From positions 1-43,713 of the forward strand of contig CAIVRI010000036.1 in NCBI GenBank assembly GCA_903908265.1: 43,713 nt of DNA, given 5' to 3'. The notes under the pieces are model-generated. The model saw only the letters and a program-made list of their open reading frames with translations, was not told the origin of the DNA and searched no databases. This DNA is from an uncultured Pseudomonadota bacterium (GTDB taxonomy: Bacteria > Pseudomonadota > Gammaproteobacteria > Steroidobacterales > Steroidobacteraceae). Position 1 is the first letter of the stretch. Every line of letters starts with the position of its first letter. Shown here piece by piece: positions 25,235 through 33,690 of this stretch. The position numbers and the translations under genes are program-made.

Positions 25235-28120
25235 TCAGAGCGTCTCGCGCGCGACTTCGCGACGGGAGGGTAGCCGGGACTCGCGGTTCTCACGGAACCG
25301 GAGCTGCCAATCGAGTGGCTTACTGACCTTCACCACCTGCACCGCAGTAACCTTGTACTCGGGGCAATTCGTCGCCCAGTCCGAGTTGTCGGTCGTAATG
25401 ACGTTCGCGCCCGACTCCGGAAAATGGAAGGTCGTATAGATAACGCCCGGTTGCACACGATCGGTGACATCGGCACGCAAGACCGTCTCGCCGGCACGAC
25501 TTACGATACCAATCCAATCACCGTGGGCGATACCGCGGACCTCCGCGTCGTGTGGATGAATCTCGACGGTGTCTTCGGAATGCCAGACGTTGTTCTGAGT
25601 GCGCCGCGTCTGGGCGCCCACATTGTATTGCGAGAGGACGCGGCCAGTCGTCAACAAGAGTGGGAATCGCCCGTTCACTCGCTCAGGCGTTGCCACGTAT
25701 TCCGTCACGAAGAACTTACCCTTGCCACGCACGAACGACCCGATATGCATCGTCGGAGTGCCTTCGGGCGCCTCGGCATTGCACGGCCACTGAATGCTGC
25801 CCTGCTGCTCGAGCTTCTCGTAGGTCACGCCATGGAAGGTCGGCGTCAGGCGCGCGATCTCGTCCATGATTTCAGAGGGGTGCTGATAGTTCATGGGGTA
25901 GCCAAGCGCATTGGAAAGACGCTGCGTGATTTCCCAATCAGCGAGCCCCGCAATCGGCTCCATCACCTTACGAACCGGCGAAATGCGCCGTTCTGCATTC
26001 GTGAACGTGCCGTCCTTCTCCAGGAAGGACGAACCAGGCAGCAGCACGTGCGCAAACTTTGCGGTCTCACACATGAAAATGTCTTGCACAACGACGCATT
26101 CCAGCGCGCTCAATGCAGCGACGACATGCAGCGTGTTGGGATCCGACTGTGCGAGATCCTCGCCTTGAATATACATGCCCTTGAAACTGCCATCGAGCGC
26201 AGCCTCAAACATATTCGGGATGCGCAGCCCCGGCTCATCCGACAATTCAACGCCCCAAGCGCCTTCGAATAGATGACGGGTCGAATCATCCGAGACGTGA
26301 CGATAACCGGGGAACTCATGCGGGAACGAGCCCATGTCGCAGGAGCCCTGGACATTGTTTTGTCCGCGCAGTGGATTGACGCCAACGCCTTCGCGACCCA
26401 GATTACCAGTTGCCATCGCAAGATTTGCGATACCCAGAACCGTAGTGCTGCCTTGGCTGTGTTCGGTGACGCCTAGACCGTAGTAAATCGAGCCATTTTT
26501 GGCCGCCGCATACAACCGTGCAGCGCCGCGCACCGTAGCCGCCGGCACGCCAGTGACTTCTTCCGTGGCCTCTGGGGAATGACGAGGGTCTGCGACCCAC
26601 GAGCGCCACTTGTCGAAGGCCTCTTTTTCGCATCGCTGACTGACGTACTCTTCTTTGACCAGGCCCTCGGTCACGATCACATGCGCCAGTGCGCTGATGA
26701 TGGCTACGTTGGTACCAGGTCGCAGTTGCAAGTGGTAGGCCGCTTCGATGTGCGGTGTGCGGACCAGTGCGATTTCACGCGGATCAATCACGATCAGTTG
26801 CGCGCCGGCACGCAGCGCGCGCTTGAGGTGCGAGGCAAAAACCGGGTGTCCGTCAGTCGGATTGGCGCCCATCACGATCGCAACGTCAGACTTCATCACT
26901 GACATGAACGTCTGCGTACCCGCGGATTCACCGAGAGTCTGCTTCAGGCCGAAACCTGTGGGTGAATGGCAAACGCGCGCACAAGTGTCGACGTTGTTGT
27001 TGCCGAAAGCCGCACGAATCAACTTCTGAACGAGGTAGACCTCTTCGTTGGTGCAACGTGAGGAGGTGATACCACCCACCGCATCGCGGCCATACTTCGC
27101 CTGAATGCGACGGAACTCATTCGCCGAGTGCTGAATCGCCTCATCCCAACTGACTTCACGCCATGGATCGGTGATCTTGGCGCGAATCATTGGCGCTTTG
27201 ATACGGTCCGGGTGCGTTGCATAACCGTAGGCGAAACGGCCCTTCACGCACGCATGCCCATTGTTCGCATGACCATCGCGGTTTGGCACCATGCGCGAGA
27301 CCTGCCCATCGATGACCTCCGCCTTCAGCGAGCAGCCAACGCCACAGTAGGCGCAGGTGGTGGTCACTGATTTCTCGGCAGGGCGCGCCAAGGCAGCAAT
27401 CGATTTTTCGGACAATGCAGCGGTTGGGCATGCTTCTACGCAAGCACCACAAGACACACACTCAGAATCGATGAACAACTCTGCTGCTGACGCGCTCACT
27501 TGCGAGGCGAGACCGCGACCCGAAATCGTCAAGGCCAGTGTGCCCTGCGTCTCATCACAGGCGCGCACACAGCGCGAGCAAGCAATGCACAGCGCGGGGT
27601 CGAAACTGAAGTAAGGATTCGAGTTGTCCGTCATCAAGGCCTGCACGCGCGCCTTGGACTCGTGGGTAATGCGCTCGGAGCAGCGCCCATCCTTGGCAAA
27701 GACGTTCTCCGTTACACCATGCAACTTCGCCATGTCCTGTAATTCGCAGTGACCGTCCGCAGGGCAGCCTGCGCAGTCGAGCGGATGCTCGGAGACGTAG
27801 AGCTCGACCACACCGCGGCGTAATTGCGCGAGCTTGTCGCTCTGCGTACGGATCTTCATGCCATCGGCAACGAGCGTGGTGCACGAAGCCGGATAACCGC
27901 GACGGCCTTCAATTTCGACCAGACACAACCGGCAGGAGCCAAAGGCCTTGAGGCTGTCGGTGGCACACAATTTCGGGATGCTCGTGCCGGCCAAGGCAGC
28001 CGCGCGCATAACCGACGTGCCCTCGGGTACTTCTAGTGGCGTACCGTCGATTTCAACGGTGACCCGCACCTGCGAGTCCGAGGGCGGAGTGCCGTAATCG
28101 TGATGGTCTATGGCGTACAT
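25235..28120 (-). CDS. fdsA: NAD-dependent formate dehydrogenase, alpha (molybdenum) subunit
   Basis: 961 residues. The N-terminal [2Fe-2S] domain has Cys52, 63, 66 and 80, and a NuoG-like cluster uses His112, Cys116, 119 and 125. Two [4Fe-4S] sites follow (178/181/184/188 and 221/224/227/231), then the molybdopterin domain with its own cluster (256/259/263/291). The metal-binding residue is Cys384 in CARVCHSPTGF, coded by TGC, so this is the cysteine and not the selenocysteine form. It oxidises formate to CO2 and passes electrons through FdsBG to NAD+. No fdhD maturation gene is in the window. Confidence 0.95.
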   Translation of the reverse strand: MYAIDHHDYGTPPSDSQVRVTVEIDGTPLEVPEGTSVMRAAALAGTSIPKLCATDSLKAFGSCRLCLVEIEGRRGYPASCTTLVADGMKIRTQSDKLAQLRRGVVELYVSEHPLDCAGCPADGHCELQDMAKLHGVTENVFAKDGRCSERITHESKARVQALMTDNSNPYFSFDPALCIACSRCVRACDETQGTLALTISGRGLASQVSASAAELFIDSECVSCGACVEACPTAALSEKSIAALARPAEKSVTTTCAYCGVGCSLKAEVIDGQVSRMVPNRDGHANNGHACVKGRFAYGYATHPDRIKAPMIRAKITDPWREVSWDEAIQHSANEFRRIQAKYGRDAVGGITSSRCTNEEVYLVQKLIRAAFGNNNVDTCARVCHSPTGFGLKQTLGESAGTQTFMSVMKSDVAIVMGANPTDGHPVFASHLKRALRAGAQLIVIDPREIALVRTPHIEAAYHLQLRPGTNVAIISALAHVIVTEGLVKEEYVSQRCEKEAFDKWRSWVADPRHSPEATEEVTGVPAATVRGAARLYAAAKNGSIYYGLGVTEHSQGSTTVLGIANLAMATGNLGREGVGVNPLRGQNNVQGSCDMGSFPHEFPGYRHVSDDSTRHLFEGAWGVELSDEPGLRIPNMFEAALDGSFKGMYIQGEDLAQSDPNTLHVVAALSALECVVVQDIFMCETAKFAHVLLPGSSFLEKDGTFTNAERRISPVRKVMEPIAGLADWEITQRLSNALGYPMNYQHPSEIMDEIARLTPTFHGVTYEKLEQQGSIQWPCNAEAPEGTPTMHIGSFVRGKGKFFVTEYVATPERVNGRFPLLLTTGRVLSQYNVGAQTRRTQNNVWHSEDTVEIHPHDAEVRGIAHGDWIGIVSRAGETVLRADVTDRVQPGVIYTTFHFPESGANVITTDNSDWATNCPEYKVTAVQVVKVSKPLDWQLRFRENRESRLPSRREVARETL

Positions 28121-28144
28121 CGGGGTGTTCCTCGTCGTCGCTTA

Positions 28145-29668
28145 TCAGTGCTGGCTTCGTGGTTCGAATTCGTCAGGAAAGTGCTTCATGGCGCTCTGCA
28201 CCGGGAAGGGTGTCATGCCACCCAAACCGCAGAGCGAACCATGGATCAGCGTCTCACAGAGTTCACCAAGCAGCACTTTTTGGCGTTCTGGCTCATGCCC
28301 AGCCAGTAGGTTGTCGATTACATGAGCGCCGCGCGTAGAACCGATCCGACAGGGCGTGCACTTGCCGCAAGACTCATACGCACAGAATTCAAAGGCGTAG
28401 CGCGCCAACGCAGCCATATCGGCCGTGTCGTCAAAGGCGACAATCCCACCGTGTCCGACCAGCGCGCCGACGGCTGCAAAGGCCTCATAGTCGAGTGGCG
28501 TATCGAACTGAGATTCGGGCAGATAAGCACCAAGAGGCCCACCCACTTGCACGGCCTTGATCGGGCGGCCACTGGCCGAACCGCCACCGTAGTCGTACAA
28601 AATTTCACGCAACGTCACGCCGAAGGCGCGCTCGACCAGCCCGCCGCGCTTGAGATTGCCCGCCAACTGCAACGCGATCGTGCCACGGGAGCGGCCCATG
28701 CCGAAGTCGCGGTAGTAGGTCGGACCCTTTTCAAGAATGAGCGGCACCGCGGCCAACGACATCACGTTGTTCACAATGGTCGGTTTACCGAAGAGTCCTT
28801 CGATAGCGGGTAGTGGCGGTCGAACCCGCACCTCGCCCCGCTTGCCTTCGAGGCTCTGCAGCATGGAGGTCTCTTCGCCACAGATGTAAGCGCCGGCGGC
28901 GACGCGCACGTCGAGCTCGAAACGCTTGCCGCTACCGCAGACACTCTCGCCCAGGTAACCAGCCGATTTTGCGGCAGCGATGGCCGTGCGCAGTGCTGCG
29001 ATCGATTCGGGGTATTCCACGCGGCAGTAAATAAAGCCCTGCGTTGCGCCGACGGCGACACCGGCAATGGTCATGCCCTCGATCAGCGTGAACGGGTCAC
29101 CTTCCATGACCAAGCGATCCGCAAAAGTGCCCGAGTCACCTTCATCTGCATTACAGGTTACGTATTTTTGGGTTACCGGCTGATCGAGAACCGTCTTCCA
29201 CTTAATGCCCGTTGGAAACGCAGCACCACCCCGACCGCGCAGGCCAGAGTCAGCCACGGCCTGCACAATGGCGGCGCCGGTCATGCTCAGTGCGTTACGT
29301 AAGCCCGCGTAGCCGCCGTGTGCCAGGTAGTCCGTCAGCGATGCCGGATCGATGATGCCGATATGACGGAACGTCAGTCGCTGCTGCGACTTGAGGTAGG
29401 GATGCTCCTCAACGAGGCCAATAGCCAGCGGGTGGGCGCCACCGTCACTCATGCCGGCAGCGATCAAACCACCCACGTCGGCAGCACCGACGGGGCCGTA
29501 GCCGCAACGACCGGCGGGGGTATCCACCTCGACCAGCGGCTCCAGCCAGAACAGGCCACGAGAGCCGGTACGAATGACCTCGATGCCCTGCTGCGCGAAC
29601 GCGGCAGCGACTTCGTCGGCACCCAGCGAGACCGCGGTCGAATCTTTAGGCACGTACACGCGGGTCAC
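28145..29668 (-). CDS. fdsB: NAD-dependent formate dehydrogenase, beta (NADH-binding flavin) subunit
   Basis: 507 residues, NuoF-like, with a thioredoxin-like N-terminal domain fused before the NuoF core. The FMN/NADH region includes GLRGRGGAAFPTGIKWK and YVTCNADEGDSGTFADR, and AGAYICGEETSMLQSLEG. The C-terminal [4Fe-4S] motif is ESCGKCTPCRIGSTRG with a later Cys in SLCGLGG. It takes electrons from FdsA and reduces NAD+. The GTG start overlaps the fdsG stop by 4 bases. Confidence 0.95.
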   Translation of the reverse strand: MTRVYVPKDSTAVSLGADEVAAAFAQQGIEVIRTGSRGLFWLEPLVEVDTPAGRCGYGPVGAADVGGLIAAGMSDGGAHPLAIGLVEEHPYLKSQQRLTFRHIGIIDPASLTDYLAHGGYAGLRNALSMTGAAIVQAVADSGLRGRGGAAFPTGIKWKTVLDQPVTQKYVTCNADEGDSGTFADRLVMEGDPFTLIEGMTIAGVAVGATQGFIYCRVEYPESIAALRTAIAAAKSAGYLGESVCGSGKRFELDVRVAAGAYICGEETSMLQSLEGKRGEVRVRPPLPAIEGLFGKPTIVNNVMSLAAVPLILEKGPTYYRDFGMGRSRGTIALQLAGNLKRGGLVERAFGVTLREILYDYGGGSASGRPIKAVQVGGPLGAYLPESQFDTPLDYEAFAAVGALVGHGGIVAFDDTADMAALARYAFEFCAYESCGKCTPCRIGSTRGAHVIDNLLAGHEPERQKVLLGELCETLIHGSLCGLGGMTPFPVQSAMKHFPDEFEPRSQH

Positions 29669-30147
29669 AGCGCATTCTCCTGATGGGCGAGCAGCGCATC
29701 AAAGCGTTCTGGGGTCACGTGACTGTAGAGCCGGCCGTCTATCCGCACCGCAGGGCCCGTCGCACAATTGCCCATGCAAAACACCATCTCGAGGCTGGTG
29801 CTGCCATCGGCCGTGGTCTCGTGGTAGTCGATGCCCAGTTTTTCGCGGGCGTGCCGCTCCAACGATTGGCATCCGCGCGCCTGGCAGGCCTCTGCACGAC
29901 AAATCTGGACCGTACGCGCACCGGGCTTATGGGTGCGGAAGTAGTGATAGAAGGTCACCACGCCAAACACCTCCGCCCGCGACAGATTCAATCCGTCGGC
30001 GATTTGACGTACCGCCTGCTCAGGGATGTAGCCGAGCGCATCCTGTACGGCATGCAGGACGACAATAAGCGGCCCGGGTTCATGTCCGTGGCGAGCAATC
30101 GCGGCCGCAACGGCCTGCGACTCGGCAGTGGGTTCAACGCTGGTCAC
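29665..30147 (-). CDS. fdsG: NAD-dependent formate dehydrogenase, gamma ([2Fe-2S]) subunit
   Basis: About 160 residues, NuoE-like. The [2Fe-2S] cluster is held by Cys in ICRAEACQARGC and later FCMGNCATGPAV. The start chosen is GTG at 30147, because GAGGGG lies at good spacing before it; an ATG at 30162 is also in frame but has no clear site. It is the first gene of the fdsGBAD operon, which sits inside the cytochrome oxidase cluster. Confidence 0.92.
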   Translation of the reverse strand: MTSVEPTAESQAVAAAIARHGHEPGPLIVVLHAVQDALGYIPEQAVRQIADGLNLSRAEVFGVVTFYHYFRTHKPGARTVQICRAEACQARGCQSLERHAREKLGIDYHETTADGSTSLEMVFCMGNCATGPAVRIDGRLYSHVTPERFDALLAHQENAL

Positions 30148-30323
30148 TATTCGACCCCTCATTCGGCATAACGGTGGGCCGCGTAGACAATCCTACGTGG
30201 ACCCATCAGAACCCCCAAGCATAGCCAAATCCGCCGATTGGCCATGACAGAAGGCGACATAGACCCTACACAAAAACGATAGATCACCGGCGTAATTGGT
30301 GATTTCTGAAGGGATTTAGGGGG

Positions 30324-30938
30324 CTAGCCGATATGCGAGAGCCGCAGTAACTTGGCGAGGTCCTTGATCAAGCCCCCTCGGTCGGTGCCGGGCGCGAAGC
30401 GCAGCACCAAATTGCCCAGGGGATCGACCACATAAACCAAAGCGCTACCCGGCAGCGCGCCGTCGGCGGGTGGGAAGGCACTGAGCAATGCGCGACCGGC
30501 CGCCGTATCCACGTACGCGACCGTAAGATCAGGGTCTGCCGAGCCGAGTTCAGCATCGGTGCAGCAGGGCGGCAGGCCCAAGACCACGCGCTGTACGCGG
30601 CCGCGCTCCTGGTCCATTGCTAGACGCACTTTCTTCAATTCTATCAAGTCGTTACGACAACCTACGCCGCAATGATCGCCAGCAAAGTAAACCATCGTCC
30701 AACGATGACGCAGGAAGCCCTCGGCAACAGGCGCGCCGGACGGCGTGACCAGTCCGAGCGAGGGCAACTGGCGGGGCGGTTGCACCAGATCGCCATAATT
30801 GACGGTGTGCGTGGGGACCAGACGGTGGCCGTAGTACATCCAGAAGGCCAACCCGACGGGTGCCAAAAACAACGCCGCCAAGCAGAGCAAGACCAAGCGG
30901 CCACGGCGGCGATCGGTTCGAGGGACCACAGAATTCAT
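30324..30938 (-). CDS. SCO-like membrane-anchored thioredoxin-fold protein
   Basis: 204 residues from the ATG at 30938, which overlaps the SURF1 stop (ATGA). One N-terminal membrane helix (LVLLCLAALFLAPVGLAFWM) anchors a periplasmic domain. WTMVYFAGDHCGVGC holds a C-x3-C pair as in SCO1 copper chaperones, and VYVVDPLGNLVLRFAPG resembles the end of SCO/thioredoxin folds. It is shorter and more divergent than classic SCO proteins. A role in CuA assembly or redox care of the oxidase is inferred from motif and position. An extra Cys pair occurs in LPPCCTD. Confidence 0.72.
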   Translation of the reverse strand: MNSVVPRTDRRRGRLVLLCLAALFLAPVGLAFWMYYGHRLVPTHTVNYGDLVQPPRQLPSLGLVTPSGAPVAEGFLRHRWTMVYFAGDHCGVGCRNDLIELKKVRLAMDQERGRVQRVVLGLPPCCTDAELGSADPDLTVAYVDTAAGRALLSAFPPADGALPGSALVYVVDPLGNLVLRFAPGTDRGGLIKDLAKLLRLSHIG

Positions 30939-31636
30939 GCACGGCTCCCGATTCGCTTCAGGTTCAGAACGAAGTAGAGGACCAGTATGGTCGCAGCAAG
31001 GCCATACCACTGCACGGCATAGCCAAAATGACGCTCTGGCGCCATGCCCCCGGGCCGCCAGTCCCGCGCGTACCCATCGGGCGCATCCGCATCCAGCAGG
31101 ATGATGCGCGGGTCCACGGCTTGACCATAGATCCGCTGCACGGTGGCTATATCCGGGTAAGACAATCGACGCGGCCAGCCCTCCCCATCCGCGGCTGCCA
31201 GCCGGAGGCCCGCTCGGGGTAAGGCGTCGAGGCGTCCCGCCACCGTACGCCGCGCATCCGAAACCGTGACCACCGGCCATTGGTCCCGCCGGGGCGGCGC
31301 GCGCAGCCAACCCCGATCGACCAGGACCGTGCCCTGCGCCGTATGCAAGGGCGTCAGCACACGGTAGCCCACCACGCCATCCTTGATCATGTTATCGAGG
31401 AGAATCTGCCGCTCGGCGTCATAGCGCCCTGCGAGTTGGACACGCGCATACCGTGCTTGGGCTTGGTTTGTCTGATAGGGCACCGCCGGCCCATCGCCAC
31501 GAGCAAATGCACGAAACAGCGCCTCCTTTTCCAAACCGCGCTGGACCTGCCAAGTCCCGAGTCCGGCCAACACCAGGAGGCCGAAGGCTGCCATGACGGT
31601 CGGCCACAATCGCACAGAGAACGTGAACCGGCCCAC
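30935..31636 (-). CDS. SURF1 family cytochrome oxidase assembly protein
   Basis: 233 residues with a membrane helix at each end (about 10–30 and 205–225) and a periplasmic middle, the SURF1 layout. Conserved segments are LGTWQVQRG near the N-terminus, VLVDRGWLRAP in the centre, and HFGYAVQWYGLA before the last helix. SURF1 helps insert heme A into subunit I. Its stop overlaps the ATG of the SCO-like gene. Its start is divergent from the small twin-membrane protein gene. Confidence 0.92.
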   Translation of the reverse strand: MGRFTFSVRLWPTVMAAFGLLVLAGLGTWQVQRGLEKEALFRAFARGDGPAVPYQTNQAQARYARVQLAGRYDAERQILLDNMIKDGVVGYRVLTPLHTAQGTVLVDRGWLRAPPRRDQWPVVTVSDARRTVAGRLDALPRAGLRLAAADGEGWPRRLSYPDIATVQRIYGQAVDPRIILLDADAPDGYARDWRPGGMAPERHFGYAVQWYGLAATILVLYFVLNLKRIGSRA

Positions 31637-31637
31637 T

Positions 31638-31660
31638 TATAATGACCCCGTCATCGGAGG
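31638..31660 (+). promoter_or_regulatory. TATAAT box and Shine-Dalgarno before the twin-membrane protein gene
   Basis: TATAAT at 31638–31643 is a consensus -10 hexamer, and GGAGG at 31656–31660 lies 7 bases before the GTG at 31668. No good -35 is seen at standard spacing. The +1 would fall only a few bases before the ribosome-binding site, giving a very short leader. Confidence 0.4.
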
Positions 31661-31667
31661 ATCTATC

Positions 31668-31880
31668 GTGGCTTGGTTCAAAACTGTCGTCATCCTATTG
31701 TTGCTCGCCATACTGTTCAGCCTCGGCAACGCTATTTTCCACCTTACCGGTGGCAAAGGCGACCCGGGCAAAACCGTTCGCGCACTGACTTGGCGTATCG
31801 GCCTGTCCATCGCCCTGCTACTGGTGCTGCTACTTGCCGCCCATCAAGGCTGGATTACACCGCATGGCATCGGCCACTGA
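31668..31880 (+). CDS. Twin transmembrane protein, DUF2909-like
   Basis: 70 residues from the GTG at 31668. Two hydrophobic helices (TVVILLLLAILFSLGNAIFH and IGLSIALLLVLLLAAHQG) are joined by a short polar loop with G-G-K-G-D-P-G-K-T. This layout matches the small proteins often coded within proteobacterial cytochrome oxidase clusters between coxC and SURF1, on the opposite strand as here. It is presumed to take part in oxidase assembly, but its function is not established. Confidence 0.75.
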   Translation: MAWFKTVVILLLLAILFSLGNAIFHLTGGKGDPGKTVRALTWRIGLSIALLLVLLLAAHQGWITPHGIGH

Positions 31881-31899
31881 GGCCGCGCCTACGTCCGTC

Positions 31900-31918
31900 A
31901 GAGGCTGAGCCGGCCTCT
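31900..31918. terminator. Short hairpin between convergent genes
   Basis: AGAGGC (31900–31905) pairs with GCCTCT (31913–31918). It lies in the 191-base gap between the ends of the twin-membrane gene and coxC and could stop transcription from either side. The stem is only 6 bp and has no T-run, so support is weak. Confidence 0.25.
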
Positions 31919-32071
31919 CAGGCACGCCGGCCGCTAGCGCGGTGATGGCTCTTCGGTATCCAACGACCGGCGCCGCCAAGGCCCAGTGCCCCGGCGTACC
32001 CACGTTACTAATGCACCGTTGCCGGTGACCGAGCGAGCACGGCCGCCAACGCCGTATGCGCTGCAAGCAAC

Positions 32072-32959
32072 CTACATCCAGTAAACGAAGATGTAGAGGC
32101 CCAACCATACAACGTCAACGAAGTGCCAATACCAGGCCACCGCCTCAAACGCGAAGTGGCGTTCGGGCGTGAAGTGCCCGCTCATCACGCGCAGCCAGAT
32201 CACCAGCAGCATGATGGCGCCAATGGTGACGTGCAGACCATGAAACCCGGTCAGCATAAAAAAGGTCGAACCGTAAATACCCGTACCGAGTGTCAGTCCC
32301 AGTTCGGTATACGCGTGGTGGTATTCCGAGCCTTGGAAGTACACGAAAATAAAGCCCAAGATAAAGGTCGCTGCGAGCGACAACTTCAGAACGCCACGCT
32401 TCCCGGCACGCAAGGCGTGGTGCGCGATCGTGATGGTCACGCCCGAACTCAACAGCAGCAACGTGTTCAGTAACGGCACGCCTAGCGCTGGGATCGTCTC
32501 GAAGGTGCTGCTGTCGCCCTTGGGGCCCAAGGCCTGCGGGCCGTTGGTCGGCCAGCCGCCACCAAATTGCGGCCACAGCAGGTCACCCGCCAGATGTTTG
32601 GCGCCCGTCCCCGAGAGCCACGGTAGGGCCAGTTCACGGACGTAGAACAGTGCGCCGAAGAACGCCGCGAAAAACATGACTTCCGAGAAGATGAACCAAC
32701 GCATCGCCATACGGAAGGATTGATCAACGCCTAGGTTGTAGGTACCGGCCTGATTTTCGTTAACGACAGTGCGAAACCAAAAGAACAGCAAAGCAAACAG
32801 CAGCAAAAAGCCGGCCCCAAGTACTGATGAACCCATAGGGCTTCCGTCAACGGTTAGTGCCGCGCCTGCCATCAGCACAAACAGGGAAACAGACCCCAGC
32901 AAGGGCCACGGGCTCGAGTGCGGTATGTAGTACTTGTCGTTGGAGTGTGCGTTCGCCAT
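32072..32959 (-). CDS. coxC: Cytochrome c oxidase subunit III
   Basis: About 295 residues with seven membrane helices. Subunit III contacts the catalytic core and helps proton uptake; it carries no metal. Family segments are YYIPHSSPWPLLGS, FISEVMFFAAFFGALFY (read here as FSEVMFFAAFFGA), and the C-terminal GFHGLHVTIGAIML and AVAWYWHFVDVVWLGLY. The start chosen is the ATG at 32959, with GCAGGA 6 bases before it; the ATG at 32965 directly abuts that site. It lies 40 bases downstream of cox11. Confidence 0.95.
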   Translation of the reverse strand: MANAHSNDKYYIPHSSPWPLLGSVSLFVLMAGAALTVDGSPMGSSVLGAGFLLLFALLFFWFRTVVNENQAGTYNLGVDQSFRMAMRWFIFSEVMFFAAFFGALFYVRELALPWLSGTGAKHLAGDLLWPQFGGGWPTNGPQALGPKGDSSTFETIPALGVPLLNTLLLLSSGVTITIAHHALRAGKRGVLKLSLAATFILGFIFVYFQGSEYHHAYTELGLTLGTGIYGSTFFMLTGFHGLHVTIGAIMLLVIWLRVMSGHFTPERHFAFEAVAWYWHFVDVVWLGLYIFVYWM

Positions 32960-32999
32960 GGTCATTCCTGCTTAAATCAGGTGTAGGGTGTCAGTGGTA

Positions 33000-33548
33000 T
33001 CAACGATTCGCCGCCGTCTGCGACGGCAAATCAAAAAATGAATAAGACAGCGTGATTCGATCGACGTCCGCCGGCAACTCCCGATCCACGATGAAGCGGA
33101 TGAGCAACTCTCGCGATTCGTCCGTCGCAAACTTCTGCGGTTCAAAACAGAAGCACTGCGTCTTCTTGAAGTAATGCGCGATGCTCTGCGGCGCAATGCT
33201 GGGCACAGCCTGCGCGACTACCGCATGTCCAGTCAGGTTCTTGGCGTGAAACGTGGCCTCATACAATTTCCCCGGATGCACCTTCAGGGTATTGGCAGTG
33301 GGCGCAAACTCCCATTCGCCCGCATGCGCCACAGTGCCGATGAACTCGATGGTCACGACCCTAGCCGCGTCCGGCTGCTCGATGACCGAGGCCTGTGCGG
33401 TTTGGGTGCCATACCACCGATTGCCTGTCTCCCACACTTTGCACAGCACGCTATACAGTGGCACGAGCGCGAAGCCGAACGCGAAACTGCCTGCCGTAAA
33501 CAGCAACAAGCGCCCAATGAGCGCGCGATGTCTGCGCGGCGCTGCCAT
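33000..33548 (-). CDS. ctaG: Cytochrome c oxidase assembly protein Cox11
   Basis: About 182 residues from the ATG at 33548. An N-terminal membrane helix (LLLFTAGSFAFGFALVPLYS) anchors a periplasmic copper-binding domain with the signature QCFCFEPQ. It delivers copper to the CuB site of subunit I. VPLYSVLCKV contains the conserved Cys next to the helix. A longer frame opens to 33623, but family alignment favours this start, which comes 1 base after the stop of the tiny gene upstream. Confidence 0.93.
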   Translation of the reverse strand: MAAPRRHRALIGRLLLFTAGSFAFGFALVPLYSVLCKVWETGNRWYGTQTAQASVIEQPDAARVVTIEFIGTVAHAGEWEFAPTANTLKVHPGKLYEATFHAKNLTGHAVVAQAVPSIAPQSIAHYFKKTQCFCFEPQKFATDESRELLIRFIVDRELPADVDRITLSYSFFDLPSQTAANR

Positions 33549-33549
33549 G

Positions 33550-33690
33550 TCAGCCTTTCGCGCGCCAGATCGACATCGCGATAAACGCCGCGTAAACGCC
33601 TGCCGCGAGCAAGAACAACGCAAGCGTTAGGCGTCGGTTGCGCGCGCGTACATCCGAGGCTGGCATCTGCTTCGTCACAGGCTTACTCAA
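33550..33690 (-). CDS. Tiny single-helix membrane protein between coxA and cox11
   Basis: 38–46 residues, stop TGA at 33552..33550. From the ATG at 33666 it reads [15 protein letters not shown], then a hydrophobic helix [19 protein letters not shown] and a basic end. In-frame GTG (33678) and TTG (33690) starts also exist; the TTG overlaps the coxA stop and gives 46 residues. Small one-helix proteins are known at this spot in many proteobacterial oxidase clusters and are taken as assembly factors. Position, helix and tight spacing all support a real gene. Confidence 0.7.
   Translation of the reverse strand: MSKPVTKQMPASDVRARNRRLTLALFLLAAGVYAAFIAMSIWRAKG

Noticed and set aside
25424-26272. 282-codon open frame opposite fdsA
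   Set aside because: Antisense shadow of a well-recognised gene, with no domain and no ribosome-binding site.
26950-27000. Selenocysteine in the formate dehydrogenase active site
   Set aside because: The codon at residue 384 is TGC (Cys) and there is no in-frame TGA; this is the Cys-type enzyme.
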